Assembly (NCBI GenBank): GCA_012522535.1
Contig: JAAYKF010000015.1
Coordinates: 1 to 34,910, forward strand
Source of the DNA: Bacteroidales bacterium
Lineage (GTDB): Bacteria > Bacteroidota > Bacteroidia > Bacteroidales > WCHB1-69
Direction of reading: 5' to 3'
DNA: 34,910 nucleotides
The notes beneath the pieces were generated by a model. That model saw nothing but the letters and a program-made list of their open reading frames with translations, did no database searches and had not been told where the DNA came from. Below are positions 1-9,400 of this stretch, one piece after another (position 1 is the stretch's first letter; every line of letters begins with the position of its first letter). The position numbers were made by a program, and so were the translations under genes.

Positions 1-467
1 CGAGCCAAGTGAGCAGAACCAGCACCGCCCTTACCCGAGCGGAAAAATATTTTTACGTAATCTATAAAGTTTGAATTTGACATATCTAATTAAATAATGC
101 TACAAAATTACACTTTTTTATCTTATACCAATTGTTATAATAAAATAGTCCAATCTATTTTATTATTTTACAATGGTAAATGCCGATGGTTTAAATATAT
201 AGAACAATTGAGTTGCGATAGATGTCGGGACGAAAATTGGACTATAATATTTTCCCAATCGGTATTATATCAATATTAATAATACTTAAGTAGATAAGAA
301 TGAGAAGTTTATTATGCAAAAAAGCCGATAAAAATTATACTTTTTGAAGAAAAAACTCTCATTTGTAAAAATAAGGCTTGAAATTTTAACAATAAATGTT
401 AAAAAGACCCCATTTTGGGTGGATTTATAAAGCTTTAAATTACTTTTGTTGCTTATGTAATTTTATT

Positions 468-1436
468 ATGAAACTTATAATTGGAAAAATATTAGTCCTA
501 AGTTTGTTGCTTTTTACAGTGGAATCACTTGTTGCTCAGGAGAATATCGTCGATGAAAGTCTTGCGCTTGTCCAAAATGATAGCTTATTATTGGACTCAA
601 ATTTAGTTCAAAATCAGGACGAACTTACAGATTTTCTTGTGCCAATTTCAATTTCGGAAGATGAAATTCCTTGTACAAACATTTACGAAACATGGAATAA
701 TGACCATGTTAGAATCAACCCAGCCAGTATTTCTACCATTGATACAATTTTGGTTTTAGTAAACGATAGTAGTAGATTTGTCTTTCCTTTTGAAGGAAAA
801 ATGATTTCAAATTTTGGTCAACGGGGGCGAAGAACTCATTCTGGATTGGATATAAAGCTTCAAAAAGGCGATACTGTGGTGTCTGCTTTTGATGGTGTTG
901 TGAGAATGGCAAAGACATACAGCGGATACGGAAAAATTGTTGTGGTGCGACACTATAACGGCTTGGAGACGGTATATTCTCATTTTTCTGAAATTTTGGT
1001 GGCTGTAAATCAGAAAGTAAAAGCTGGCGAACCCCTTGGTTTGGGTGGCAGAACAGGAAGAGCCACCACCGAGCATTTACACTTCGAAACCAGATATTTG
1101 GGCGTTGCTTTTCACCCCATGCACATTTTAGATTTTGATAATTTCGACCTAAAAACTGATACTTTAATCCTAAATAGAAAGACTTTCAGAATTTCCAATA
1201 GGCCAATTTATCAAAATATTGTAGATATAGAAAGTGATGATGAACACTCAGAAACAGAGCATGAAATAGCCCCAAGTGCCTCCAGCAGTACTCCTGAAAT
1301 TCATATTGTTAAAAAAGGAGATTCTCTTTATGCCATTTCACGAAGATATGGAAAAAGTGTAAAACAGCTTTGCGAACTAAATAGCATAAACGAAAACTCA
1401 ATTCTAAATATTGGACAAAGGATAAAGCTTAATTAA
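468..1436 (+). CDS. M23-family peptidase with C-terminal LysM domain, secreted
   Basis: HSGLDIKLQKGDTVVSAFDGVV...GLETVYSHFSEI...HLHFETR matches LytM/M23; C-terminal HIVKKGDSLYAISRRYGKSVKQLCELN is LysM. Signal-peptide start MKLIIGKILVLSLLLF at 468 is preferred over the ORF-track start at 396. Confidence 0.93.
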   Translation: MKLIIGKILVLSLLLFTVESLVAQENIVDESLALVQNDSLLLDSNLVQNQDELTDFLVPISISEDEIPCTNIYETWNNDHVRINPASISTIDTILVLVNDSSRFVFPFEGKMISNFGQRGRRTHSGLDIKLQKGDTVVSAFDGVVRMAKTYSGYGKIVVVRHYNGLETVYSHFSEILVAVNQKVKAGEPLGLGGRTGRATTEHLHFETRYLGVAFHPMHILDFDNFDLKTDTLILNRKTFRISNRPIYQNIVDIESDDEHSETEHEIAPSASSSTPEIHIVKKGDSLYAISRRYGKSVKQLCELNSINENSILNIGQRIKLN

Positions 1437-1500
1437 CTTGAAAATTATAATATTGTAAGTTTTTTGTAGTAAATATATTGTTGTTCTAATTTAATAAATT

Positions 1501-2190
1501 ATGAAGTCAAAATTAATATTAATTGCACTTTTTAGTGTATCGCTCGTTTTTGTTGGTCCTAAAATTTATGGAAATAAGACCCTAAATTCATCGGCAAGTG
1601 ATGATATAAAGGGTAAATTCAAGGACGACCGTGATGGTAATGTCTATAAGATAGTGAAAATTGGGGAGCAAGTTTGGATGGCAGAAAATTTAAGATATAT
1701 GCCCCTTGCATCTGATCCCGGTTTAGCATCGGGTGTAGAACCTTATTATCATGTTTTAGGATATGAAGGTACGGAAATTAAGGCTGCCAAAGCAAGTTCA
1801 ACTTATAAAACTTATGGCACTTTGTACAATTGGACAGCAGCCCAAACAGCTTGTCCCACAGGTTGGCACCTGCCCACTGATGATGAGTGGACACAACTGA
1901 CTGATTTTGTGGGAGGTGAAGACAATGCAGCTGTATTGTTGAAATCAAAAGAGGGCTGGGAAGAGGGTGGTAATGGCAGTGATAAATATGACTTTGCAGC
2001 TCTTCCGGGTAGTTGCTTAGCTTTTGGTAAATTCCACACAGAAAATGTAGGTCATTGGTGGACAGCAAACGAGTATGAGCATTGGGAAGATGATGCATAC
2101 AGCAGAGATATTTGGCATAACAAAAACAGTGTAGGTAGATATGATATCCATAAAGATTTTAGTTTCTCAGTTCGCTGTGTAAAGGACTGA
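1501..2190 (+). CDS. Fibrobacter succinogenes major paralogous (FISUMP) domain protein, secreted
   Basis: Signal peptide; DRDGNVYKIVKIGEQVWMAENLRY...YGTLYNWTAA...CPTGWHLPTDDEW...SVRCVKD is the typical FISUMP pattern. Confidence 0.9.
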   Translation: MKSKLILIALFSVSLVFVGPKIYGNKTLNSSASDDIKGKFKDDRDGNVYKIVKIGEQVWMAENLRYMPLASDPGLASGVEPYYHVLGYEGTEIKAAKASSTYKTYGTLYNWTAAQTACPTGWHLPTDDEWTQLTDFVGGEDNAAVLLKSKEGWEEGGNGSDKYDFAALPGSCLAFGKFHTENVGHWWTANEYEHWEDDAYSRDIWHNKNSVGRYDIHKDFSFSVRCVKD

Positions 2191-2700
2191 TGAGGAGAAA
2201 GTTTTTAGATAATAGATGAGATATAATAGATTTGAAAACTTTGAAATTTAGAAACCCCGAAACTTGTTTGTTTTATAACCACGGAGACACGGAGAATTCA
2301 CCAAGGACACGGAGGTGTTGCATACGCTAAAGAATATTTTTTGTCTCCGACAAAAAATGCAGATAACACAGCCAAAACCGTAATTTTTGAAATTTATTTT
2401 GTCAAAGACAAAATAATACATATAGGTGGAAAAATATAATAGAACACAAACCTCAAAATATAAAAACAGCTCTATTATATTTTTTCCTTATATGTATATA
2501 CTAATTGTATGCAATACAATCAGTAAAATTCCTAAGAAAGCTTCCTCTGTACCTTGGTGCCTCCTTTGTGCCTTTGTGGTTCCAGCAGTTGTGGCTCGGC
2601 TGGGCGCTAAACTTGGAAATTTGAGACTTTGAGAACTACATTGTTAATAATGAAAGCACTAACTAAAAACTCAAAACTCAAAACTCAGTACTTTCTCCTT
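2191..2700. repeat. Intergenic word-repeat island arranged as a large imperfect inverted repeat
   Basis: Left arm ~2193-2315, right arm ~2545-2699; outer AGGAGAAAGT (2193-2202)/ACTTTCTCCT (2690-2699); both arms carry GA words, an AAATTT...AAGTTT/AAACTT block and an ACCAC-GG-CAC-GG-CACCAAGG block. Confidence 0.8.
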
Positions 2701-2777
2701 TTATCTTTATGCTAACTGTAGTTTTTTAATTTTAATTCTTAACTTTGTGCAAAAATAAAAATCAAACAAATTACAAG

Positions 2778-3869
2778 ATGAAACAAACTGTTTTTTATTC
2801 AAAGCATGAGGCATTAGGTGCAAAATTAGCTCCTTTTGCCGGATTTAATATGCCCATACAGTATGAAGGCTTAGTGGCAGAACATCAACACGTTAGAGCA
2901 AAAGTTGGGGTTTTTGACGTTTCGCATATGGGACTTATTTACGTAAATGGACCAAAAGCTTTTGAGCTTGTTCAGTACGTTACTTCCAACGATTTAGCCC
3001 TAATTAGCGATGGCAAAGTTCAATACTCCTGCTTTCCCAACGACAAAGGTGGAATTGTTGACGACTTTTTAATTTACCAAATCAATCCAGAATCTTACCT
3101 TTTGGTGGTTAATGCGTCAAATATCGAAAAGGATTACAATTGGCTTCAAGAAAATAATAAAAATATTGGTGCCGAAATAGTTAATGAATCTGACAACTAT
3201 TCCATTTTAGCAATTCAAGGACCATTGGCAATGGCAACGGTGAAAAAGCTCACCAATGAGCCAGTGGAGGAGATGAAATATTACACTTTTAAGTATATAA
3301 ATTTTGCAGGTATTGACAATGTTTTGTTCTCCATAACTGGATATACCGGCGAAGCTGGTTGTGAAATTTACTTCAAAAATGAAGATGCCGACAAAATTTG
3401 GGATGCCGTTTTTGAAGCAGGAAAAGAGTTTGATATCAAGCCTGTAGGACTGGCATCAAGAGATACTTTGAGGCTGGAAATGGGATTTTGCTTGTACGGA
3501 AATGATATTGATGATACAACTTCGCCCATTGAAGCTGGTTTAGGCTGGATTACGAAATTTACGGAAAACAACCAGTTTGTAAATAGAAAATATCATGAAG
3601 ATTTGAAGGCAAATGGTGTGGAGAAAAGATTGGTAGGCTTTGAAATGATTGATAGAGGTATTCCACGTCATGGATACGAAATTGCCGATGCTGATGGAAA
3701 CATAATTGGAAATGTAACATCGGGTACACAAGGTCCATCGGTGGGTAAATCCATTGGACTGGGCTATGTGAAAAGAGAGATGGCAAAAGCAGATACAGAA
3801 ATATATATTGTAGTAAGAGGCAAACTCCTAAAAGCTGTAACTGTTAAACTCCCCTTTTATAAATCATAA
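2778..3869 (+). CDS. gcvT: Glycine cleavage system T protein (aminomethyltransferase)
   Basis: GAKLAPFAGFNMPIQYEG...HVRAKVGVFDVSHMG...SITGYTGEAGCEIYF...GLASRDTLRLEMGFCLYGNDI. Start MKQTVFYSKH at 2778 is more likely than 2745. Confidence 0.96.
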   Translation: MKQTVFYSKHEALGAKLAPFAGFNMPIQYEGLVAEHQHVRAKVGVFDVSHMGLIYVNGPKAFELVQYVTSNDLALISDGKVQYSCFPNDKGGIVDDFLIYQINPESYLLVVNASNIEKDYNWLQENNKNIGAEIVNESDNYSILAIQGPLAMATVKKLTNEPVEEMKYYTFKYINFAGIDNVLFSITGYTGEAGCEIYFKNEDADKIWDAVFEAGKEFDIKPVGLASRDTLRLEMGFCLYGNDIDDTTSPIEAGLGWITKFTENNQFVNRKYHEDLKANGVEKRLVGFEMIDRGIPRHGYEIADADGNIIGNVTSGTQGPSVGKSIGLGYVKREMAKADTEIYIVVRGKLLKAVTVKLPFYKS

Positions 3870-3881
3870 TGATAGATAATT

Positions 3882-3921
3882 TACATTGTCGTGGTTGAAT
3901 TATTTTAACCACGACAATGTA
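3882..3921. terminator. Long perfect hairpin downstream of gcvT, no T-run
   Basis: TACATTGTCGTGGTT (3882-3896) / AACCACGACAATGTA (3907-3921), 15-bp perfect stem. Confidence 0.65.
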
Positions 3922-3999
3922 TTAAATTGCTGTGAGTGAGCGTGTTATGGGTAGCACTGTCTCTGTTCACAAAATTGTGTTGAAAAACAGCGAGATAAA

Positions 4000-4031
4000 T
4001 TTGGTTAATTAAAATAATTACATTAATTTTG
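4000..4031 (+). promoter_or_regulatory. Bacteroidota-type promoter of rpmH
   Basis: TTTG (4000-4003), 20-nt spacer, TAATTTTG (4024-4031); fits the TTTG/TAnnTTTG consensus. Confidence 0.78.
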
Positions 4032-4052
4032 CAGTCCTAAAAAATAAGAGAA

Positions 4053-4214
4053 ATGAAAAGAACATATCAACCATCTAACAGAAAAAGAAGAAACAAACAC
4101 GGATTCCGCAAAAGAATGGAGAGTGCAAATGGTCGTAAAGTTTTAGCTGCTCGCCGTGCAAAAGGTCGCAAACGCTTAACAGTATCAGACGATATTAATG
4201 ATAAAAAATTCTAA
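4053..4214 (+). CDS. rpmH: 50S ribosomal protein L34
   Basis: 53-aa ORF below the ORF-track cutoff: [53 protein letters not shown]. Canonical L34. Confidence 0.97.
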   Translation: MKRTYQPSNRKRRNKHGFRKRMESANGRKVLAARRAKGRKRLTVSDDINDKKF

Positions 4215-4268
4215 TTTATATTAGCCCAAAGCTTTCTTAAATTAGATATTTATCGCCAAAATATATAC

Positions 4269-4300
4269 TCTACCTAGTTTAGCATTAGGTAGATTTTTTT
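4269..4300 (+). terminator. Rho-independent terminator of rpmH
   Basis: TCTACCTA-GTTTAGCAT-TAGGTAGA followed by TTTTTTT. Confidence 0.82.
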
Positions 4301-4345
4301 ATTGAATTTTATGTGAGAAAGGAGTGCTGTCTGCTCTCACAACTT

Positions 4346-4373
4346 AAGTCGAGTTTTATACTTGACTTTTTTT
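4346..4373 (+). terminator. Second hairpin plus T-run downstream of rpmH
   Basis: AAGTCGAG-TTTTATA-CTTGACTT followed by T-run. Confidence 0.6.
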
Positions 4374-4379
4374 ATTTTT

Positions 4380-4430
4380 AAAACTAATCTCTAATCTTTA
4401 ATCTTTTCTCTCTTCTCTTTTTTCCTTCGC
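4380..4430 (-). repeat. GA-rich word tail directly after the DUF2851 stop codon
   Basis: Minus strand after TAA: GCGAAGGAAAAAAGAGAAGAGAGAAAAGATTAAAGATTAGAGATTAG. Confidence 0.65.
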
Positions 4431-5699
4431 TTATTCTTTCAAAAGCCTATTGCCAATACCGCACTGAAGACATCTTTTCTTGTCGCAATAAAATTTCTTT
4501 AGGTGAATTAAAGCTTGACTTCTAAAGGCAGAATTAGAGACCACTCCTAAACTTTCAAAACCTTTTATAATATGATTTTTTTCGCTGGGTAGAGCTTCTA
4601 AAATTTGCAAGGCATTGTTGGTAAGTTCTTTGTTATTATGAATTTTGCCATAAAGAAATTTAAAAGGTAAAATGGTGTTAATTGTCAGTAAGTCAATGCT
4701 TTGTTTGCCAAGTTTTTTACTTCTAAACTTGCTCTCTTTATCGAATTGATAGTGATTTTCCCAATATTTGGAAGTAGATATATTCAATACTTTCCGAATT
4801 TCGTCCAATGATTTGGCAAAAATCAGTTCTGAAAAGAGTGAATTGTTGTTGTATATCAGAGTGGCAAATTGCGAAATTCTTATTGTGGGAAAATTTTGTG
4901 GTCGCAGGCGAGCCCAATTCCAAGCAGTTTCGTTTATGGGTTTTAACTGGAATTTATTTTGCAAAAACTTATATTCCCTTTTTAGTAAATTAGGATATTC
5001 ATCTTCAAAATCGTCGTTGAGCATCCCAGCTTGCCCGTACAGCATAGCTTCTATTTGTAAGATGTTGCTTTTATGCTTTAGAATATTTATAAATGGGAGA
5101 GAATCGGCTAACATTTCAAAGGCTAAACCATTCACTTTAAAACCAAAATTTGAGGCCAAAAACTTATAAAATGATTGTTCCCAATTGAAGGTGTTTTTCT
5201 CTAAGGATTTTAGAATGCTTTCGCTTTTAAGTTCCAATTTTTCCACCATCATTCTGTCTATCCACATTTCGAGATTAAGCCTGTCAATGCCGTCAATGAA
5301 GTTGGCACAAGGAATCCACAAATTACTATTTAGGAATTTAAGGTATCGTTGATAAATATCTTCATTTATCCTATCTTTTAATGAGATTGTGTGGCTGTTT
5401 TTCAACTGTTCAATTTCGGCATAGTCATCGTTATAAACAAGGTGTAAAATGAGATTGTTGTATGCATCATCATTTTGGTGTCCATGTTTAAGCCAGTCGG
5501 ATTTGTTTACATGAATTTCTACATTTCCAATCCACTGAATGCCGTCAATTTCTATTCTTGCATTCAAAAAATCAGGACCTGCATCAAGGTTGTGTATTCC
5601 CGGACTTATTGTTCTAACCTCATGACCCTCAGTTGTTTTTAAGTCGTAGAAGTTGAAAAGTTGAAATTTCCAAACATGATGCAAAAAGTCCTCTCTCAT
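4431..5699 (-). CDS. DUF2851 family protein
   Basis: MREDFLHHVWKFQLFNFYDLKTTEGHEVRTISPGIHNLDAGPDFLNARIEIDGIQWIGNVEIHVNKSDW fits the DUF2851 family. Start at 5699 sits directly next to the upstream SDR stop. Confidence 0.85.
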   Translation of the reverse strand: MREDFLHHVWKFQLFNFYDLKTTEGHEVRTISPGIHNLDAGPDFLNARIEIDGIQWIGNVEIHVNKSDWLKHGHQNDDAYNNLILHLVYNDDYAEIEQLKNSHTISLKDRINEDIYQRYLKFLNSNLWIPCANFIDGIDRLNLEMWIDRMMVEKLELKSESILKSLEKNTFNWEQSFYKFLASNFGFKVNGLAFEMLADSLPFINILKHKSNILQIEAMLYGQAGMLNDDFEDEYPNLLKREYKFLQNKFQLKPINETAWNWARLRPQNFPTIRISQFATLIYNNNSLFSELIFAKSLDEIRKVLNISTSKYWENHYQFDKESKFRSKKLGKQSIDLLTINTILPFKFLYGKIHNNKELTNNALQILEALPSEKNHIIKGFESLGVVSNSAFRSQALIHLKKFYCDKKRCLQCGIGNRLLKE

Positions 5700-5700
5700 A

Positions 5701-6459
5701 TTACAATTTTTTGTTCCACACAGTGGCACTAGCTTGTGCTGTGGGTGCCACAAAAACGTCGTTTATACAAACGTGTGGAGGCTGTTCTATCATAAATTTT
5801 ATCACATTGGCAATATCTTCTCCCACAAGTGGTTTGTAGCCTTTGTAGGTGTCTTTGGCACGTTTTTCGTCGCCGTGATATCTAACAATAGAAAACTCTG
5901 TTTCTGTGGCTGCTGGTGCCACTTGCGAAACTTTTATGTTGTGTTTTACCAAATCCATTCTCATGGCTTTTGTAATGGCTTCAACGGCGTGCTTGGTGGC
6001 ACAATAAACGTTTCCTCCGGGGTAAACCTCTTTACCAGCAATGGATCCAATATTGATTATATGTCCAGAGTTTTGCTCAATCATTAAAGGAATTACGTGG
6101 TGCGAAACATATAAAAGTCCTTTAACATTGCTGTCAATCATATTGTCCCAATCTTCGATGCTGCCTTCTTGAATAGGTTCGAAACCGAGGGCTAAGCCAG
6201 CATTGTTTACCAAAACATCTATGTTTTTCCACTCTTTGGGAATGGAGTTTATGGCATTTTTAACAGCCTCTTTGTCTCTAACATCAAAACAAAGTATTAA
6301 AACTTCAGATTTGAATTTTACCTGAATTTCGTGTGCCAATTCTTTAAGACGCTCTTCTCTACGACCGGTGATAATCAGTCTGTTATTGTCGTTTGCCATG
6401 GCTATTGCTGTGGCACGACCTATTCCGCTTGTTGCTCCTGTAATTAAAATGGTTTTCAT
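5701..6459 (-). CDS. SDR-family NAD(P)-dependent oxidoreductase (YdfG-like)
   Basis: TGATSGIGRATA, NNAGLAL, YCATKHAVEAITKAMR: classical short-chain dehydrogenase motifs. Confidence 0.94.
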   Translation of the reverse strand: MKTILITGATSGIGRATAIAMANDNNRLIITGRREERLKELAHEIQVKFKSEVLILCFDVRDKEAVKNAINSIPKEWKNIDVLVNNAGLALGFEPIQEGSIEDWDNMIDSNVKGLLYVSHHVIPLMIEQNSGHIINIGSIAGKEVYPGGNVYCATKHAVEAITKAMRMDLVKHNIKVSQVAPAATETEFSIVRYHGDEKRAKDTYKGYKPLVGEDIANVIKFMIEQPPHVCINDVFVAPTAQASATVWNKKL

Positions 6460-6462
6460 ATC

Positions 6463-9400
6463 TTATCTTTTCTTTTTTCGTTTTACAAATCTAAACAAAT
6501 CTTTAAAATTATCAAAATCTTGACGAAGAACAATTGCCACACCTTGAGTGTATGGCGCATTTATATTTGTAAATTCGTTCATATTTTGTTCGTTAAAGGC
6601 TTTGGCTCTAATGCGACCGTCATTGGTGATTTTGTACTCAATTTTAACATCACCAACAATTTGGTTTGTGTTTTGTTGATAAACATTTTGTCCGCCCACA
6701 CCCAAATTTCCGTCAATGATTAGCTTTTCATTGAAAAGTTCTGTAGAGAAATTCATCTGCAACTCTTCGCTATAAGTGTCGTCTCCTTTGCTGTAATTAA
6801 CACCAATATCAAGGTTTTTACTGTATTGAGAAATAAAGCTACTAAGTTGACTTGTGAGCATATTCATGGTTGAAGATTCTAGGTCGGCACTCATATCGCC
6901 GCCATACATTGCATTTTCGGGTTCAAATCGTCCTAACATCAAAAGTGAAAATGTTTGTCGCACCATGCTATGGCTGTTGGTGGTGTCTAATAGGTTGTAG
7001 AAAATAGTTTTTGTGGTGTTGTCGGCAGTGGGTAGCGAAACTCCAAAACGCACATCGGGGTTCATCAATTTTCCTGAAAGATATAGTTCACTGTTTACTG
7101 GTATTCGTCTCGAAGTGGCAGCGGTGCTACTAAACTGTGAAGTGGAGTCGGCACCCATCAGCGATTGCACAGAAGCTCTTGTTCTGTAAATAGCCTTTAG
7201 GTTAATATCTGCATCCACAGGACTGCCGTTCCAGCTAACTGTTCCGCCATCTTCTATGGTGAATTTTTTTGTAATAACATCTTTCAAAACCATTTGATAC
7301 TCACCTTCGGTAATGGAGTATAGTCCATACATATCAAATTCGCCGTTGGTATTCACTTCCAAGCGTATGGTACCGTTTCCGCTTCCTTTTAGTGTACCAC
7401 CAGTTGAGGGATCTAAAAATATTGTAAATTTGGCATCGGGTGTAACATTTACCAAGAAATTCATTTGAATGCCCGAAGAGGAAACTTTTGTTTCGATGTT
7501 TTCGGCAATATCAGTTTTATCTTTTGGATTTACAAACCTGATGTATGATTGTTCGGAAACTGTGGTGGCAAAGGAGACTGGGATAAACATTTCAGTATTT
7601 TTGTCGGAAGTCATTTGTGCACTAATTACAATATTGTCGCCCGGACCTTTTATTTCTATCAAGCCGCTGCCAAAAACTTTACCATAAAACATATCATTAT
7701 GGCTTTGGTTGGTGTTTAATGCCATTAAATTGTTTGCCAAAAGGGAAATGTCAACATAGAAATTTTTGAAATTATTATGTGTTATTATTCCATTTATAAC
7801 TCCCATATTTGATTCGGAATCGAAGACTTCTAGATCTTTGAAAACGATTTTATCTTTTTCCAATCTTAGATGGTGGTTCGTTGTGTAAACGGTATTTAGT
7901 TCATTTATACCAATTTCGGTACGCATAAGCTTGATGTCGCCGGCAATTTGTGGTGTTTTAAGAGTGCCAAAAATGTTTATTTTGCCAGATGCATAGCCAT
8001 CAAATTTATACATTATAACGCTCAAATATTTCTCTATGGTTTTTAGCCTAAATCTTTCGGCATTAGCCACAAGGTCGATGGTATCGCGGGCAGGGTAGTA
8101 GTAGCCTTGAATTTGCACCGGACGAGCTTCGCCAACATTGCCTCTGCTTATGACCTCCACATTTAAAAATAGTCCATTTTTGCGATTGTCCCAAACAGAA
8201 ACTAATTCGGCATCTCCCAATCGTTGACCATTAAGCCCAAACTTTTGAATATTCACATTGGAAATAAAACTAATATTTCCGAAGATGTCATTTAATTCCA
8301 ATTTTCCATTGGCAATGCCGTAAAGGTCAAATTGGCGTAGCATAGTAAGAGGCTCAGCTTCATATAAATCGATGTTTTTTAATTTTATCTCCAAAGTTTT
8401 ATCTGGAGTTTTGGAAACTATTCCATCAATTTCTATATGCTTATCTTTTTTGCCGATATATAGCTTTTCAAAGGCATATTCATCTTTGCTAATTAAGATA
8501 TTTCCTCCTCTTCTAATCCTCCACAAAGAGTCGTTAATCAAGATGTCGGATGCGTTGAAGCTAAGCTTAAAAATATCTTTACTTTTGATTACGGCATTTC
8601 CATTAATATCGGCTCTGTTTTCATTTTCATTATTGGAACCATCCCATTTAATATCAAAATCAATATTATCGCTAAGCAATTTGCCATCAACTTGAAATTT
8701 GTTCAGAAACACATTCTCTTTTCTGCTCAAAAATATGGTGTCGCAAACAAGCTCTACTTCAAGTTTTTCGCCCGTATTGGCATTGAGGTTTAGCTTTGAT
8801 ATTTCTACTCCAGGAATCTTCAAAAAGTCGCTATTGGCATTGGCTATAATACTTTTGTTCTTGGCACTCATAAATCCATTAACAAAGCTATTATTAGCCA
8901 ATTGTACCTTGGGAGCAAAAATTTCCATCAACGATTTTGCATCGTGCAAGAAGATGTCAAAACTCAAATACCTATTTTGTTCTAAAACTGTTTCATCTTT
9001 GTTTTGTTTCTTGTTGGTTTTTTGGTTTTGTACAAGCGTTTCTCCCTCTTCATCAATGAGGCTTGGAACATATTTTTCCAAAATATTGTTTACAATATCT
9101 CCAATATCTGAAATTAAAAATCTACCTGCAATTTCGGCGTTAATCCAGTCGGAATTCAGGTCGATATTCTTCATGCCAAGGAAGTCTAATGTGGATTCTA
9201 ATTTGAGATATGATAATTTGAAATCTTTATTATTTTCGGTGTAAACAAGTCTGTTTAAGTTAACAGTTCCCAGCATTTCGTCGGGGTTAAAGCCACTAAT
9301 ATCAGCTTGGAAAGAGGTTTTCAGACTTGTGATTTTATCCTTTTTCCAAAAATTAAAATGACTGATATTGAAATTATAAATTTGACCATTAAGAGCTATT

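Noticed and set aside
2-75. Possible C-terminal tail of an upstream gene at the window edge
   Set aside because: Two frames (EPSEQNQHRPYPSGKIFLRNL* and SQVSRTSTALTRAEKYFYVIYKV*) are both open, so frame and identity cannot be decided.
97-279. 60-aa ORF at the left edge
   Set aside because: Spans the AT-rich inverted repeat; no protein-like features.
2426-2632. 68-aa ORF inside the first word island
   Set aside because: Runs across hairpins and repeat words; not a credible protein.
2640-2777. Glycine riboswitch upstream of gcvT
   Set aside because: No recognisable conserved glycine aptamer core; the leader after the TAACTTTG box is short.
4768-5169. 133-aa plus-strand ORF opposite DUF2851
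   Set aside because: Antisense to a well-supported CDS, with no recognisable motifs.
8372-9244. Antisense ORFs of 107 and 181 aa opposite the tamB-like gene
   Set aside because: Low-complexity, Phe/Leu/Ser-rich translations antisense to a clear CDS; typical shadow ORFs in AT-rich DNA.
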